A DNA stretch of 40,911 bases, from contig MGXA01000060.1 in the NCBI GenBank assembly GCA_001801215.1, positions 1 through 40,911 of the forward strand, in the 5' to 3' direction. The DNA is from Gallionellales bacterium RIFCSPLOWO2_02_FULL_59_110. Lineage in GTDB: Bacteria; Pseudomonadota; Gammaproteobacteria; Burkholderiales; Gallionellaceae. Shown piece by piece: positions 1-9,353 of this stretch (the first letter of the stretch is position 1; each line of letters starts with the position of its first letter). Under the pieces are notes generated by a model. That model saw only the letters and a list, made by a program, of their open reading frames with translations. It ran no database searches and was not told the DNA's origin. The position numbers and the translations under genes are program-made.

Positions 1-1192
1 AGGAAAAATCGCAAGTCCACAGAGTCGCTTTCGCCTTGCCGCGATTCAGCACCACGCGAATGGTGATGTCGCTCTCCCCCATCACGCGCTGGCCATCTTC
101 CTCGCGATAGCTCGCGGCGCGCCCGCCATTTTCGGCCACCAGCACGTCGTCCAGATACAGCTTGAGCGCATCGACATCCAGGTCGTCGATGCCGGCGTAG
201 CCGATGGCGGCGAGGATGCGTCCGAGGTTGGGGTCGGAGGCGAAGAACGCGGTCTTGACCAGCGGCGAACGGGCGATGGCGTAGCCGACCTGTTTGCATT
301 CGGCTGCGTTTTTGCCGCCTTCGACCTGCACGGTGATGAATTTGGTCGCGCCTTCGCCGTCGCGCACGATGGCCTGCGCGAGCCAGATGGCGACTTCGCT
401 GACGGCGCCCTGCAACGCGGCATACTCCGCACTTTTCGCAAGGCGGATTTCCGGCAGCGCGGCCTGGCCGGTGGCGATCAGCATCAGCGCATCGTTGGTG
501 GAGGTGTCGCCGTCCACGGTGATGCAGTTGAACGAACGGTTGGCGGCCTCGGTGACCATGCGCTGCAACAGCGGTTTCGCAACTGTGGCGTCGGTGGCGA
601 TGTAGCCGAGCATGGTCGCCATGTTCGGGTGGATCATGCCGGAGCCTTTGGCGATGCCGGTGACGGTGATGGTGGCGCCATCGATCATCACCTGCCGGGA
701 AACCGCCTTGGCGACGATGTCGGTGGTCATGATCGCGTGCGCCGCGTCATACCAGTTGTCGGCGCACATGTTCGCGATGCAGCCGGGCAGTCCGGCGGCG
801 ATCTTGCCGACAGGCAGCGGTTCCATGATGACCCCGGTGGAGAACGGCAGTATCTGGCTGGCCTTGCAGCCCATCAGGCCCGCCAGCGCCTTGCAGGTGG
901 TGCGCGCGTCCTGCATGCCCTGCTCGCCGGTGCCGGCGTTGGCATTGCCGGTGTTGACCACCAGCGCGCGGATGCCTTTGCCGGCGGCAAGATGTTCGCG
1001 TGCGACGATCACCGGCGCCGCGCAAAAGCGGTTTCGGGTGAATACGCCCGCGACGCGCGCGCCCTCGCATAACTGCATCACCAGCATGTCCTTGCGCTTT
1101 TCACGCTTGATGTTGGCTTCGGTGACGCCCAGCAAAACGCCCGCGACAGGCAACAATTGTGCCTTGGCGGGCGGGTTCAGATTGACCGGCAT
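1..1192 (-). CDS. argJ: Bifunctional ArgJ: glutamate N-acetyltransferase / ornithine acetyltransferase (3' end cut by window)
   Basis: Arginine biosynthesis enzyme that recycles the acetyl group from N-acetylornithine to glutamate, in the cytoplasm. Translating the minus strand from the ATG at 1192 gives about 397 residues in one open frame to the window edge. It starts [19 protein letters not shown], carries [13 protein letters not shown] near residues 80-92 and the autoprocessing motif PNMATML near 189-195 (nucleophile Thr193 by family knowledge), and ends in the family-typical TLWTCDFS. About 15 residues should lie outside the window. An AGGGG stretch precedes the ATG. It is the last gene of a minus-strand run: M23 peptidase, secA, CNB-fold protein, argJ. 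Identification is firm; only the C-terminus is unseen. Confidence 0.95.
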   Translation of the reverse strand, partial: MPVNLNPPAKAQLLPVAGVLLGVTEANIKREKRKDMLVMQLCEGARVAGVFTRNRFCAAPVIVAREHLAAGKGIRALVVNTGNANAGTGEQGMQDARTTCKALAGLMGCKASQILPFSTGVIMEPLPVGKIAAGLPGCIANMCADNWYDAAHAIMTTDIVAKAVSRQVMIDGATITVTGIAKGSGMIHPNMATMLGYIATDATVAKPLLQRMVTEAANRSFNCITVDGDTSTNDALMLIATGQAALPEIRLAKSAEYAALQGAVSEVAIWLAQAIVRDGEGATKFITVQVEGGKNAAECKQVGYAIARSPLVKTAFFASDPNLGRILAAIGYAGIDDLDVDALKLYLDDVLVAENGGRAASYREEDGQRVMGESDITIRVVLNRGKAKATLWTCDFS

Positions 1193-1231
1193 GAATTACC
1201 CCTGATTAAAATCGGCAGCTTGTAGCCCGTA

Positions 1232-1279
1232 GCTTGTGGCTGGTAGCAAATCCCTGGCTACAGGCTACATGCCACAAGC
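1232..1279. repeat. Imperfect inverted repeat between the CNB-fold gene and argJ
   Basis: GCTTGTGGC at 1232-1240 pairs with GCCACAAGC at 1271-1279, and GTAGC/GCTAC segments extend the arms inward. The surrounding DNA repeats variants of GTAGC/GCTTGTGGC (from 1216 on). It lies between two minus-strand genes and has no T-tract, so it is more likely a small dispersed intergenic repeat than an intrinsic terminator. Confidence 0.5.
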
Positions 1280-1289
1280 CACCCGCTGA

Positions 1290-1769
1290 TTAATAACGTC
1301 CGTGGGTGCGGAAAATATAGTTGCTCATCTCGGAGGATTGGGCGTTCATGTGCCGCACAATGCTGTGCACATTGCGCACCACCCCGCGCATTACCTTGTA
1401 GACGATCAACGGGTGCGAATTGATCAGCGACTCGAACTTGGTTCGCTCCAGGCTCAATACCCTAGTATCGCCTATCGCGTAAAGCGCCGCGCTATGCTGC
1501 GTGGCTGCACCGCCGACGAAGGTGATAATGCCTGCCAGGTCGCCCGGCTTGAGCACATGAATGGTGGATTGCGCATCGCCACTTTGAATTCTCACCGCGA
1601 TCTCGCCATGCGCGAGAATGTACAAATGATCGGGTTTCTCGAGTGGCGTAATGGCCTCTCCCGATTTGTAATCCTCGACCTCGAATAATTCCGCCAAGAT
1701 TTTTACTTCGGCATTGTTTAGCTCCTCGGTAATCGCCGAGATGTGCAACGTATCCATCACTATCGACAT
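1290..1769 (-). CDS. Small cyclic-nucleotide-binding-fold protein without DNA-binding domain, degenerate pocket
   Basis: A 159-residue protein made almost entirely of one cNMP-binding (Crp/Fnr sensor type) beta-roll, about residues 20-125, with a short C-terminal helix region and no helix-turn-helix. The fold is recognisable from YILAHGEIAVRI and the PGD turn (75-77). The phosphate-binding cassette (about 75-97) lacks the usual Gly-Glu and the Arg of RSA: it reads PGDLAGIITF then QHSAALYA. Binding of cAMP is therefore doubtful, and a structural or protein-interaction role is more likely. A strong AAAGGAGA Shine-Dalgarno precedes the ATG. It follows secA by 19 bp on the same strand, so co-transcription with secA is likely. 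The exact function is unknown. Confidence 0.75.
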   Translation of the reverse strand: MSIVMDTLHISAITEELNNAEVKILAELFEVEDYKSGEAITPLEKPDHLYILAHGEIAVRIQSGDAQSTIHVLKPGDLAGIITFVGGAATQHSAALYAIGDTRVLSLERTKFESLINSHPLIVYKVMRGVVRNVHSIVRHMNAQSSEMSNYIFRTHGRY

Positions 1770-1788
1770 TTCAATCTCCTTTAGTGCG

Positions 1789-4506
1789 TTAGCTCAATTT
1801 GCCATGACATTGCTTGTATTTCTTGCCCGACCCGCATGGGCAAGGATCGTTGCGCCCCACCTTCTGCCCGCCGCGCACAAACGGTTTATGCTCGTCTTCC
1901 CTCGGCTGTCCGGGCTGTCCCAGCGCCTCGTCGTAATCGGCGTGATGATACTGCACATTTTCCGGCGCGTGGGGCGCCTCTACCGCCTCGACATCCTGCT
2001 CGCTGCGCACCTGCACGGTCATCAGCACCTGCGTCACTTCGCGCTTGATCGCATCCAGCATCAGTGAAAACAGTTCGAATGCCTCGCGTTTGTATTCCTG
2101 CTTGGGGTTCTTCGCGGCATAGCCGCGCAAATGGATACCCTGGCGCAGGTGATCCAGCGCGGCGAGGTGTTCGCGCCAGTGCTGATCGAGGCTTTGCAGC
2201 ATGATGGCGCGCTCGTAGTGATGCATGATTTCCGCGCCCACTTCATCGACCTTGAGCTGGTATTGCTGTTGCGCATGTTCGATGACGCGGGCGCGCAGCG
2301 CCGCTTCGTTGAACTGCTTGTCTTCCTCCAGCCACTGCGCCAGCGGCAATTCCAGGCGGAATTCGGATGCCAGCGTCTTCTCCAGCAAAGGCACATCCCA
2401 AAGTTCTTCCATGCTGCCCGGCGGAATGTGCTGGCTAGTGGTATTTTCCAGCACCCCCTCGCGCATCGCCTGGATGGTTTCGGAAATATCCGTGCTTTCC
2501 AGCAACTCGCTGCGCTGCTGGTAAATCACTTTGCGCTGGTCGTTGGCGACATCGTCGTATTCGAGGATCTGCTTGCGCATGTCGAAATTGCGCGCTTCGA
2601 CCTTGCGCTGCGCATTTTCGATGGCGCGCGTCACCCAGCTATGCTCGATGGCCTCGCCCTCCGGCATCTTGAAGCGGTTCATGATCGCCGTGACGCGGTC
2701 GGAGGCGAAGATGCGCAGCAGCGGATCTTCCAGCGACAGGAAGAAGCGGCTGGAGCCGGGGTCGCCCTGGCGGCCGGCGCGCCCGCGCAACTGGTTGTCA
2801 ACGCGGCGCGACTCGTGGCGCTCGGTGCCTATGATGTGCAGGCCGCCGCTCGCCAGCACTTGATCGTGCAACTGCTGCCATTCGTCCTTCAATTGCGCGA
2901 TGTGCCGGTTGCGTGCCGCATCGTCCAGGCTGGCGTCGGCGTGCAAATGCTCGATCTGTTTCTCGACATTGCCGCCCAGCACGATGTCAGTGCCGCGACC
3001 CGCCATGTTGGTGGCGATGGTCACCATCTTGGGGCGCCCTGCCTGCGCGACGATCTCCGCCTCGCGCGCGTGCTGCTTGGCGTTCAGCACCTGGTGTGGC
3101 AGTTTTTCCTTTTCCAGCAGGGCGGAAATCAACTCGGAATTCTCGATAGAGGTCGTGCCCACCAGAACCGGCTGGCCGCGCCCGTAGCAGTCCTTGATGT
3201 CTCCGATCACCGCCTGGTATTTCTCCTTGGCGGTGAGATACACCTTGTCCATCATATCCTTGCGGATGGTCGGACGATGCGGCGGAATGATTACCGTTTC
3301 CAGGCTGTAGATTTGCTGGAACTCGTAAGCCTCGGTGTCCGCCGTGCCGGTCATGCCGGCCAGCTTGTGGTACATGCGGAAATAATTCTGGAAGGTGATC
3401 GAGGCCAGCGTCTGGTTTTCCTTCTGGATCGCCACCCCCTCCTTCGCTTCCACCGCCTGATGCAATCCGTCCGACCAGCGCCGTCCCGCCATCAGACGCC
3501 CGGTGAATTCGTCGACGATCACTACTTCGCCGTCCTGCACGACATAGTGCTGGTCGCGGTGATACAGGTTATGCGCACGCAGCGCCGCATACAGATGGTG
3601 GATCAGCGTGATGTTGGCGGGATCGTACAGGCTGCCGCCGGCCGGCAACAGGCCGGCCTGCGAAAGCAGCTCCTCGGCGCGTTCGTGGCCAGGTTCGGTG
3701 AGCAATATCTGATGGTTTTTTTCATCCATGCTGAAGTCGCCCGGCCCTTCCTCTTCGAGTTGCCGCTGCAACTGCGGAGCCAGCTTGTCCACGCGCAGAT
3801 AGATGTCGACATTGTCCTCGGCCTGACCGGAGATGATCAGCGGGGTGCGCGCCTCGTCGATCAGAATCGAGTCCACCTCGTCCACGATGGCGTAGTTGAG
3901 CGGGCGCTGGTAACGTTCGGCAGCCTGCGTCGCCATGTTGTCGCGCAGGTAGTCGAAGCCGAATTCGTTGTTGGTGCCGTAAGTGACATCGGCGGCGTAA
4001 GCGGCCTGTTTGTCCTCCGACGGCATCTGCGACAGGATAACGCCCACCGACAGGCCGAGGAAACGGTACAGTTTTCCCATCCACTCGGCGTCCCGTGCGG
4101 CCAGATAATCGTTCACCGTCACGACATGCACGCCCTTTCCGGAAATCGCATTCAGGTAGACCGGCAGAGTCGCCATCAGGGTTTTGCCCTCGCCGGTGCG
4201 CATTTCGGCGATTTTGCCGTAATGCAGCACCATCCCGCCAATCAACTGCACATCGTAATGGCGCATCCCCAATATGCGCACCCCCGCCTCGCGCACCACG
4301 GCAAACGCCTCGGGCAGCAGCGCGTCGAGCGCTTCGCCCTGCGCGAAACGCTGCCTGAAACTATCGGTTTTCCCGCGCAATTCTTCATCGCTCAGCTTGG
4401 CGATGCCGGCCTCCAGTTTATTGATGGTTTGCACGGTAGCGCGATATTGTTTGAGCAAGCGATCGTTGCGGCTACCAAAGATGTTTTTCAGCACACGGGA
4501 AATCAT
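1789..4506 (-). CDS. secA: Protein translocase ATPase SecA
   Basis: Motor ATPase that drives preproteins through SecYEG. Its 905 residues match the normal length. Visible landmarks are Walker A MRTGEGKT (102-109), DEVD of the Walker B/DEAD-type box (209-212), TPLIISG right after it, the [13 protein letters not shown] helicase motif VI in NBD2, and the C-terminal zinc-binding/SecB-binding motif with C889, C891, C900 and H901. The start ATG at 4506 gives the canonical N-terminus. It lies between an M23 peptidase gene upstream and the small CNB-fold gene downstream. The intrinsic terminator upstream (4545-4583) separates it from the M23 gene, so secA should have its own promoter. Nothing looks damaged. 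Confidence 0.98.
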   Translation of the reverse strand: MISRVLKNIFGSRNDRLLKQYRATVQTINKLEAGIAKLSDEELRGKTDSFRQRFAQGEALDALLPEAFAVVREAGVRILGMRHYDVQLIGGMVLHYGKIAEMRTGEGKTLMATLPVYLNAISGKGVHVVTVNDYLAARDAEWMGKLYRFLGLSVGVILSQMPSEDKQAAYAADVTYGTNNEFGFDYLRDNMATQAAERYQRPLNYAIVDEVDSILIDEARTPLIISGQAEDNVDIYLRVDKLAPQLQRQLEEEGPGDFSMDEKNHQILLTEPGHERAEELLSQAGLLPAGGSLYDPANITLIHHLYAALRAHNLYHRDQHYVVQDGEVVIVDEFTGRLMAGRRWSDGLHQAVEAKEGVAIQKENQTLASITFQNYFRMYHKLAGMTGTADTEAYEFQQIYSLETVIIPPHRPTIRKDMMDKVYLTAKEKYQAVIGDIKDCYGRGQPVLVGTTSIENSELISALLEKEKLPHQVLNAKQHAREAEIVAQAGRPKMVTIATNMAGRGTDIVLGGNVEKQIEHLHADASLDDAARNRHIAQLKDEWQQLHDQVLASGGLHIIGTERHESRRVDNQLRGRAGRQGDPGSSRFFLSLEDPLLRIFASDRVTAIMNRFKMPEGEAIEHSWVTRAIENAQRKVEARNFDMRKQILEYDDVANDQRKVIYQQRSELLESTDISETIQAMREGVLENTTSQHIPPGSMEELWDVPLLEKTLASEFRLELPLAQWLEEDKQFNEAALRARVIEHAQQQYQLKVDEVGAEIMHHYERAIMLQSLDQHWREHLAALDHLRQGIHLRGYAAKNPKQEYKREAFELFSLMLDAIKREVTQVLMTVQVRSEQDVEAVEAPHAPENVQYHHADYDEALGQPGQPREDEHKPFVRGGQKVGRNDPCPCGSGKKYKQCHGKLS

Positions 4507-4544
4507 GTTTTTCCAGACTACGAAATAATTAAAAACTTCAACTG

Positions 4545-4583
4545 CAAATAATAAAAAGGGTGAGGCTGTCCATCACCTCACCC
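4545..4583 (-). terminator. Rho-independent terminator of the M23 peptidase gene
   Basis: Read on the minus strand, GGGTGAGG (4576-4583) and CCTCACCC (4558-4565) form an 8-bp stem around a 10-nt loop, followed directly by TTTTTATTATTT. It lies about 20 bp after the stop codon of the M23 gene and before secA. Confidence 0.85.
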
Positions 4584-4604
4584 TCACCAAGCTTCGCCAC
4601 CCCG

Positions 4605-5525
4605 TTAACCGGCGGTTTTTTGCAGAAAACGCACGGGGTTCTGGGCGATACCCTTATAGCGGACTTCGAAGTGCAAGTGGTTGCCGGTGGAACGCCCGGT
4701 ACTGCCGACTTCTGCAACCTTCTCGCCGCGCCGCACCACCTGGCCGACCTTCACCAGCAAGCGCGAGGCATGTGCATAGCGCGTCACAATGTCGTTGCCG
4801 TGATCGACCTCGACCATATTACCATATTGCGGATGCAGGTCGGCATAAGCGACCACACCGCCTGCCGAGGCGAGGATCGGCGTCCCGGCATTAACCATGA
4901 AATCCACGCCCTCATGCATCGCGTTTTTGCCGGTGAAAGGATCGGGGCGCCAGCCGAAATTCGACGAATAGAAACCCTCGACGACCGGTTTGATCGAAGG
5001 CAGCAACTTGTGGCTCAATTGGTTCTGCAACAGCATGGTTTCCAGGGCCAGCAGCTTGTCGCCGCGGTCGTTGACCGCCTGGGTCAACCTGTTCAATTGC
5101 TGTTCCAGGCCGTTTACCGACATTTCCTGCGCGGGAATAGTAATCAGCGGCCCGCCTTGCGCGGGCGGTTCGTCGAAACGGAATTCCTCCGGCTTCATGC
5201 CGGTCAGTTTGGCCAAGCGCGCGCCCAACGCGTCCAGGCGCTGCATCTGCGCCTGCATCTGCCCGACCCTGGCGGCCATGGCATCCAGGCTGTTATGCAC
5301 GTAAGACTGCTGTTTTTGCTGCTCTTCGCTCTGGATTTTGGACAGCAGGGTGCGCACCCCGTCGCTCAACCCTTCCGGCGCGAAACGCACCAGCGTGTAC
5401 TGCAACGCGAATGCGGCAACCCACACCAGCCAAGAGAACAACAACAGCAGAAACAGCACCTGCCAACCGCCCAAGGTAATACTGCGGCTTTTTGCCAAGC
5501 GACTGGAAACTAGAATAACATTCAT
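4605..5525 (-). CDS. Membrane-anchored M23 family metallopeptidase
   Basis: Predicted periplasmic peptidoglycan endopeptidase or an activator of one. The 306-residue protein has one N-terminal membrane segment (about 20-42), a coiled-coil-like stretch rich in Gln/Leu (about 65-175), and a C-terminal LytM/peptidase M23 domain (about 184-300). Zinc ligands are visible as H204 and D208 in HEGVD and H285 in HLHFEV; H252 in RYAH is the usual catalytic His. All active-site residues are present, so it should be a catalytic M23 protein rather than an EnvC-like degenerate form. A GGGGGAGG ribosome binding site precedes the ATG. It is divergent from the DUF721 gene with 30 bp between start codons, and its own terminator follows. 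Confidence 0.9.
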   Translation of the reverse strand: MNVILVSSRLAKSRSITLGGWQVLFLLLLFSWLVWVAAFALQYTLVRFAPEGLSDGVRTLLSKIQSEEQQKQQSYVHNSLDAMAARVGQMQAQMQRLDALGARLAKLTGMKPEEFRFDEPPAQGGPLITIPAQEMSVNGLEQQLNRLTQAVNDRGDKLLALETMLLQNQLSHKLLPSIKPVVEGFYSSNFGWRPDPFTGKNAMHEGVDFMVNAGTPILASAGGVVAYADLHPQYGNMVEVDHGNDIVTRYAHASRLLVKVGQVVRRGEKVAEVGSTGRSTGNHLHFEVRYKGIAQNPVRFLQKTAG

Positions 5526-5555
5526 GCCTCCCCCTTCTTTGCGGAATCAAAACTT

Positions 5556-5978
5556 GTGGCGCAGCAATTCAAATCACTCTTGAGCGGCAATCTGGAATTG
5601 CGTCGGCTACTGGTCAAGGCACAAACCCTGTCGGCCTTGCATCGCCATTTTATAAGTATCGCACCACCCCATCTTGCACAATCCAGCCAAGTGCTGGGGC
5701 TGCAATCCGGCCTGCTCAGCGTCGCCGTCGGTAACGCCGCCATCGCCGCAAAATTGCGTCAACTTGCACCGGAACTTGTCGTTAAACTGCAAGACAGAGG
5801 GTGCGAGGTTAGCGGAATCCGCGTCAAGGTGCAAGTTTCCTTCCCCCGCAGCGAGCCCGTAACCGTCCCCCGCAAACTCGGCAAAACGGCCAGGGACGCG
5901 CTGGGTGGGCTCAGTCAAACCCTGGAAGACTCGCCGCTCAAGCTCGCGCTGAAAAAAATGGCTGAAACAAAAGAGTAA
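5556..5978 (+). CDS. DUF721 / DciA-like protein
   Basis: A 140-residue protein of the DUF721 family, whose DciA members are reported to load the replicative helicase in bacteria lacking DnaC/DnaI. The N-terminal half (about 1-95) has the typical Leu-rich pattern: AQTLSALHRHF, LSVAVGNAAIAAKLRQL and a following SGIRVKVQV strand. The C-terminal tail is charged and probably flexible. The start is a GTG at 5556; no in-frame ATG lies upstream before the divergent M23 start, and a GGAA precedes it. It converges on ubiC with 10 bp between stops. DUF721 next to secA and an M23 gene is a common betaproteobacterial arrangement. The DciA role is inferred from the family. Confidence 0.8.
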   Translation: MAQQFKSLLSGNLELRRLLVKAQTLSALHRHFISIAPPHLAQSSQVLGLQSGLLSVAVGNAAIAAKLRQLAPELVVKLQDRGCEVSGIRVKVQVSFPRSEPVTVPRKLGKTARDALGGLSQTLEDSPLKLALKKMAETKE

Positions 5979-5988
5979 CCGCCCTTTC

Positions 5989-6540
5989 TCAGACAGATTT
6001 GGCAAGAACCAGAATTTCCGGCAAGAAGACCTCTGTTACCAGCAGCGGCGCTCCATGCAGATAAAACAGCGAACGGCGCGCCCATAGCCTGCCCGGCGGA
6101 TGGCCCAGCGCCGCCGCAGCGCGCCGGTACAGCGGGTGTGCGCCGCGTAATGCCTTGTAATGCAGCGGCCTGCGTTCCACCAGCGGGTGCGCGAACAACA
6201 GCGCCCCCAGCGGTCTGCTGCCCAGGCCTCTCACGGCTGACCATGCGCCGCGCAAGTGCCGACGCGCGCATGCGCTGTGCGCGAACACCACCGGACGACC
6301 GTCCGCGTATAGGAACACTTCGCGCGACCAGGCGAGGTGCGGCGGTGCGACGCCCAGCAAGGCGGCCTCATCCAGTGCGATGCGCGCCAGCCCGCTGCGC
6401 ACGCCATGCACCGCAAAGCGGGTGCAGTGCTGCTGGATGCGCTGCGTCAGCGAACCGCGGTCGCGCAGCCAAGGGGCGAAACCGGGTTCGCAGCCCAGCG
6501 CGGCGCCGTGCCAAAATAAATCAGTTTTGTGAATATTCAT
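5989..6540 (-). CDS. ubiC: Chorismate--pyruvate lyase UbiC
   Basis: First committed enzyme of ubiquinone synthesis: chorismate to 4-hydroxybenzoate plus pyruvate. The 183 residues carry the family pattern: GSLTQRI near the N-terminus, SREVFLY and FAHS in the middle, SRPLGALLFAHP, then WARRSLFYLHGAPLLVTEVFLP at the end, whose Arg and Glu are the conserved product-site residues. The start ATG at 6540 gives the usual N-terminus with a Trp shortly after it. It lies downstream of recG on the same strand, a neighbourhood seen in other betaproteobacteria, and is convergent with the DUF721 gene. Length and motifs are complete. Confidence 0.93.
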   Translation of the reverse strand: MNIHKTDLFWHGAALGCEPGFAPWLRDRGSLTQRIQQHCTRFAVHGVRSGLARIALDEAALLGVAPPHLAWSREVFLYADGRPVVFAHSACARRHLRGAWSAVRGLGSRPLGALLFAHPLVERRPLHYKALRGAHPLYRRAAAALGHPPGRLWARRSLFYLHGAPLLVTEVFLPEILVLAKSV

Positions 6541-6682
6541 TTCTTCCGTTCAAATACAGCGCTGTGGAACGAGTGCGAAACCCCCTCTAACTCCCCCTTG
6601 TGCGAGCATCCGCTGCGCGGATTGCCTGCTTGACCCACTTCATGGGGAGAACAAAACTGCACCTTTCCTGATGGGAGGGGTT

Positions 6683-8773
6683 CTAGGCGTGCAAATAGTC
6701 ATGTCTGTTGGCCATCCAGCGCTGCAAATGCTTTTGCGCCGCAGCGGGAAAATCGCGCAGCAATTCGTCGGCGGCCTGCCGTGCCTGGTTCAATAAATCC
6801 TCATCCGCGCTAATATCGGCAAAGCGCAGCATCGCCACCCCGCTCTGCCGCGCGCCGAGCAACTCGCCCGGCCCGCGCAATTGTAAATCCTGTTGCGCGA
6901 TGGCAAAGCCGTCGTTGCTCTCGAACACGATTTTCAGGCGCGCCTGCGCCAACTCGGAAAGCGGCTGCTGGTACAACAGGATGCACAGGCTTTGCATGGC
7001 ACCCCGCCCCACCCGCCCGCGCAACTGGTGCAACTGCGCCAGCCCCATGCGCTCGGCATGGTCGATCACCATCAGACTGGCGTTCGGCACGTCCACGCCG
7101 ACCTCGATCACGGTGGTGGCAACCAGCAATTGCATTTCGCCCGCCTTGAATGCCGCCATCGCGCGCGCCTTCTCGGCGTTGTCCAGCCTGCCGTGCGCCA
7201 GGCCGATGCTGAGTTCGGGAAATGCGGCGCACAGCATCCCGTGCGTCTCGATGACCGTCTGCAATTGCACCGCCTCCGATTGGCTTCGGCCGCTACGCTC
7301 AACATTCGCTGCGCTCACGTTAGCCTTCGCCGAAACTCCGTTTTCGTCGATCAGCGGGCATACCCAGTACGCCTGCTGTCCTGCCAGACAGGCGGCGCGC
7401 ACCCGCTCGAACACTTCGTCGCGGCGCGCGTCACTGACCAGCTTGGTCACCACCGGCGTGCGCCCCGGCGGCAGTTCGTCGATCACCGACACATCGAGGT
7501 CGGCGTAATAGCTCATCGCCAATGTTCGCGGGATCGGCGTGGCGCTCATCATTAACTGGTGCGGCTCCACACCCTTGTTGCGCAGCGCGAGGCGCTGCTG
7601 CACGCCGAACTTGTGCTGCTCGTCGACAATGGCAAGGCCGAGTTTGTGGAACTCTACCTGATTCTGAAACAACGCGTGCGTGCCGATGGCCAGCAGCGTT
7701 GCGCCGCTGGCGATGCGCTCGGCGGCGAGCCGTTTCTCCTTCTTCTTCAAACTGCCGGACAGCCACACCGGGGCGATGCCGAGCGGTTCCAGCCATTCGC
7801 GCAGCTTGAAGTAATGTTGCTCGGCAAGTATTTCGGTGGGTGCCATCAGCGCGGCCTGATAGCCGTTCTCGATGGCCTGCAACGCGGCGAGCGCCGCAAC
7901 GATGGTCTTGCCGCTGCCGACATCGCCGAGCAGCAGGCGCTGCATCGGGTGCGGTCGCGCAAGGTCGCGGCCGATTTCCGCATAGACCTTCTGCTGTGCG
8001 CCGGTCAACGCAAACGGCAGCCTGTCGAGCAGCGTGCCGGTGAGGCGGTGCTGCGGCGCGAGCGCCGGGGCGATGCGCTTGCCGCGCTCGCGGTGATGCG
8101 CGCGCATCGACAGTTGCTGCGCCAGCAGCTCGTCGAACTTGATGCGCCGCCACGCCGCATGACTGCGATCTTCCAGCGTGCGCGCGGAAATGTCCGGCGC
8201 GGGGTTATGCAGCAGATGCAAACTGCCGGCAAAACCCGCCAAGCAGAGTCTGCGCAACAACGCATCAGGCAGCGTATCGCTTAACGGCAACGTTTCCAGC
8301 GCATTGCCGATCAGCTTGCGCAAAGTGGCCTGCGACAGCCCCGCCGTGGTCGGATACACCGGCGTCAGGCTCTGCTGCAAGGGCGTGTCGCTGTCCACCG
8401 CGCGGCATTTCGGATGCACCATCTCCATACCGTAATAACCCGCGCGCACCTCGCCGACGGCGCGGATCTGCCTTCCTGCTGCGAGCTGCTTCTGCTGGCT
8501 CGGATAGAAATTCAGGAAGCGCAAGTACAACTCATCGCCGCCATCCTGCAAACGGCACACCAGCGTGCGGCGCGGTCGAAACACCACTTCGCTGTGGGTA
8601 ATAACTCCCTGCACCTGCACCGTCTCGCCGACCTGCACGTTGGCAATCGGCGTGAGATGTGTCTCGTCCTCGTAGCGCAACGGCAGGTGCAGCAGCAGGT
8701 CGGTGCGGTGACGGATGCCCAGCTTGGCGAGTTTGGCCAGGGTTGCCGGAGAGATTTTTAGTGGTGCGCTCAA
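6683..8773 (-). CDS. recG: ATP-dependent DNA helicase RecG, with an in-frame insertion
   Basis: Branch-migrating helicase that regresses stalled forks and processes recombination intermediates. The 696-residue protein has the N-terminal wedge/OB domain (about 1-170), helicase domain 1 with Walker A GDVGSGKT (283-290) and DEQH box (384-387), and domain 2 with the HGRLD, ATTVIEVGVDVPNA and QLRGRVGRG motifs. The start is a TTG at 8773; no ATG or GTG is available in frame just upstream. An extra stretch at about residues 477-499 (NGVSAKANVSAANVERSGR and following) interrupts the usual VCPLI(D/E)E...EAVQLQ segment and corresponds to a repeat-like DNA element (7277-7345). The frame stays open, so the protein is probably functional. 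ubiC lies downstream. Confidence 0.95.
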   Translation of the reverse strand: MSAPLKISPATLAKLAKLGIRHRTDLLLHLPLRYEDETHLTPIANVQVGETVQVQGVITHSEVVFRPRRTLVCRLQDGGDELYLRFLNFYPSQQKQLAAGRQIRAVGEVRAGYYGMEMVHPKCRAVDSDTPLQQSLTPVYPTTAGLSQATLRKLIGNALETLPLSDTLPDALLRRLCLAGFAGSLHLLHNPAPDISARTLEDRSHAAWRRIKFDELLAQQLSMRAHHRERGKRIAPALAPQHRLTGTLLDRLPFALTGAQQKVYAEIGRDLARPHPMQRLLLGDVGSGKTIVAALAALQAIENGYQAALMAPTEILAEQHYFKLREWLEPLGIAPVWLSGSLKKKEKRLAAERIASGATLLAIGTHALFQNQVEFHKLGLAIVDEQHKFGVQQRLALRNKGVEPHQLMMSATPIPRTLAMSYYADLDVSVIDELPPGRTPVVTKLVSDARRDEVFERVRAACLAGQQAYWVCPLIDENGVSAKANVSAANVERSGRSQSEAVQLQTVIETHGMLCAAFPELSIGLAHGRLDNAEKARAMAAFKAGEMQLLVATTVIEVGVDVPNASLMVIDHAERMGLAQLHQLRGRVGRGAMQSLCILLYQQPLSELAQARLKIVFESNDGFAIAQQDLQLRGPGELLGARQSGVAMLRFADISADEDLLNQARQAADELLRDFPAAAQKHLQRWMANRHDYLHA
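7277..7345. repeat. Palindrome-like element inserted in frame in recG
   Basis: About 69 bp that encode residues absent from typical RecG. On the plus strand, TTCGGC (from 7285) and GCCGAA (to 7335) bound the element. Inside it, two near-identical units CGCTACGCTCAACATT and CGCTGCGCTCACGTT follow each other. Length is a multiple of three and no stop is introduced. The look is that of a small intragenic palindromic repeat. Copies elsewhere in the genome cannot be checked here. Confidence 0.55.
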
Positions 8774-9353
8774 TTCGATGATGAATGCGGTTTATTCCGG
8801 TTAAAACAAAAATAACGGAGCTCCTCTTGGATTTTTACCGTGTAAGGCGATTGCAAGGGTTTGAGCCTGAAATTTTCAACCATGCTGCAAAAAATCGGAT
8901 ATTGCCTTCGACATAACAACATACCGGGCGACTGTTGCCAAGGTGCCAATAAATATCTGAAATAGCACGGCGTACTTGGCAGGGCATGGGGGTCGAGCGA
9001 GCGTTGGTGTGGCGGAATGCTAGCAGAAAAATGCGGCCCTGCGGTTTCGAAACAAGCGGGGTGGCGGGGTGGAAGTTGGAGATAGCTCCATCGGATGTTG
9101 TCAATTCCGGAACAGCAGGGAGGCGCGGATCAATATCTTCTTATTTCCCGGTTGGGGTTATTGGCCCGGCAGGCGACCAACCGCCAGTCATTTTGCCGCT
9201 TTTCGTATTGCCATTATTCTCTGGCGTCGGAGAATATCCGCCTGCATCGGGCGGCACAGCAATCGCCTGCCGCACTTTTACGGATAACCCATCCCGGAAC
9301 CGGCACTGCCCGATTTACCGGAGCCGCCTGTCCGGTTCGGGAGCGCCTTATTG
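8774..9353. other. 580-bp stretch without a supported gene
   Basis: Between recG and the DUF5648 protein gene. A minus-strand open frame of 89 codons (8835-9104) shows no family I recognise and no clear ribosome binding site. The plus-strand frame 8986-9366 has low-complexity Pro/Gly composition and runs into the 3' end of the next gene. Near 9297-9338 GAACCGG and CCGGTTC form a hairpin with a 28-nt loop but no T-tract. It may be eroded sequence brought in with the DUF5648 gene. Confidence 0.5.

Noticed and set aside
1232..1279. Intrinsic terminator after the CNB-fold gene
   Set aside because: The inverted repeat lacks a T-tract on either strand.
2131..4551. 806-codon plus-strand open frame over secA
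   Set aside because: It is the complement of a textbook SecA; the translation shows no family and arises from GC-rich third positions.
6541..6682. Small gene or terminator between ubiC and recG
   Set aside because: Only a short perfect hairpin (ATCCGC-TGC-GCGGAT, 6608-6622) without a T-run and no open frame of note.
8835..9104. 89-codon minus-strand gene
   Set aside because: No family resemblance, no convincing ribosome site, and it lies in a gene-poor stretch; left as unassigned.
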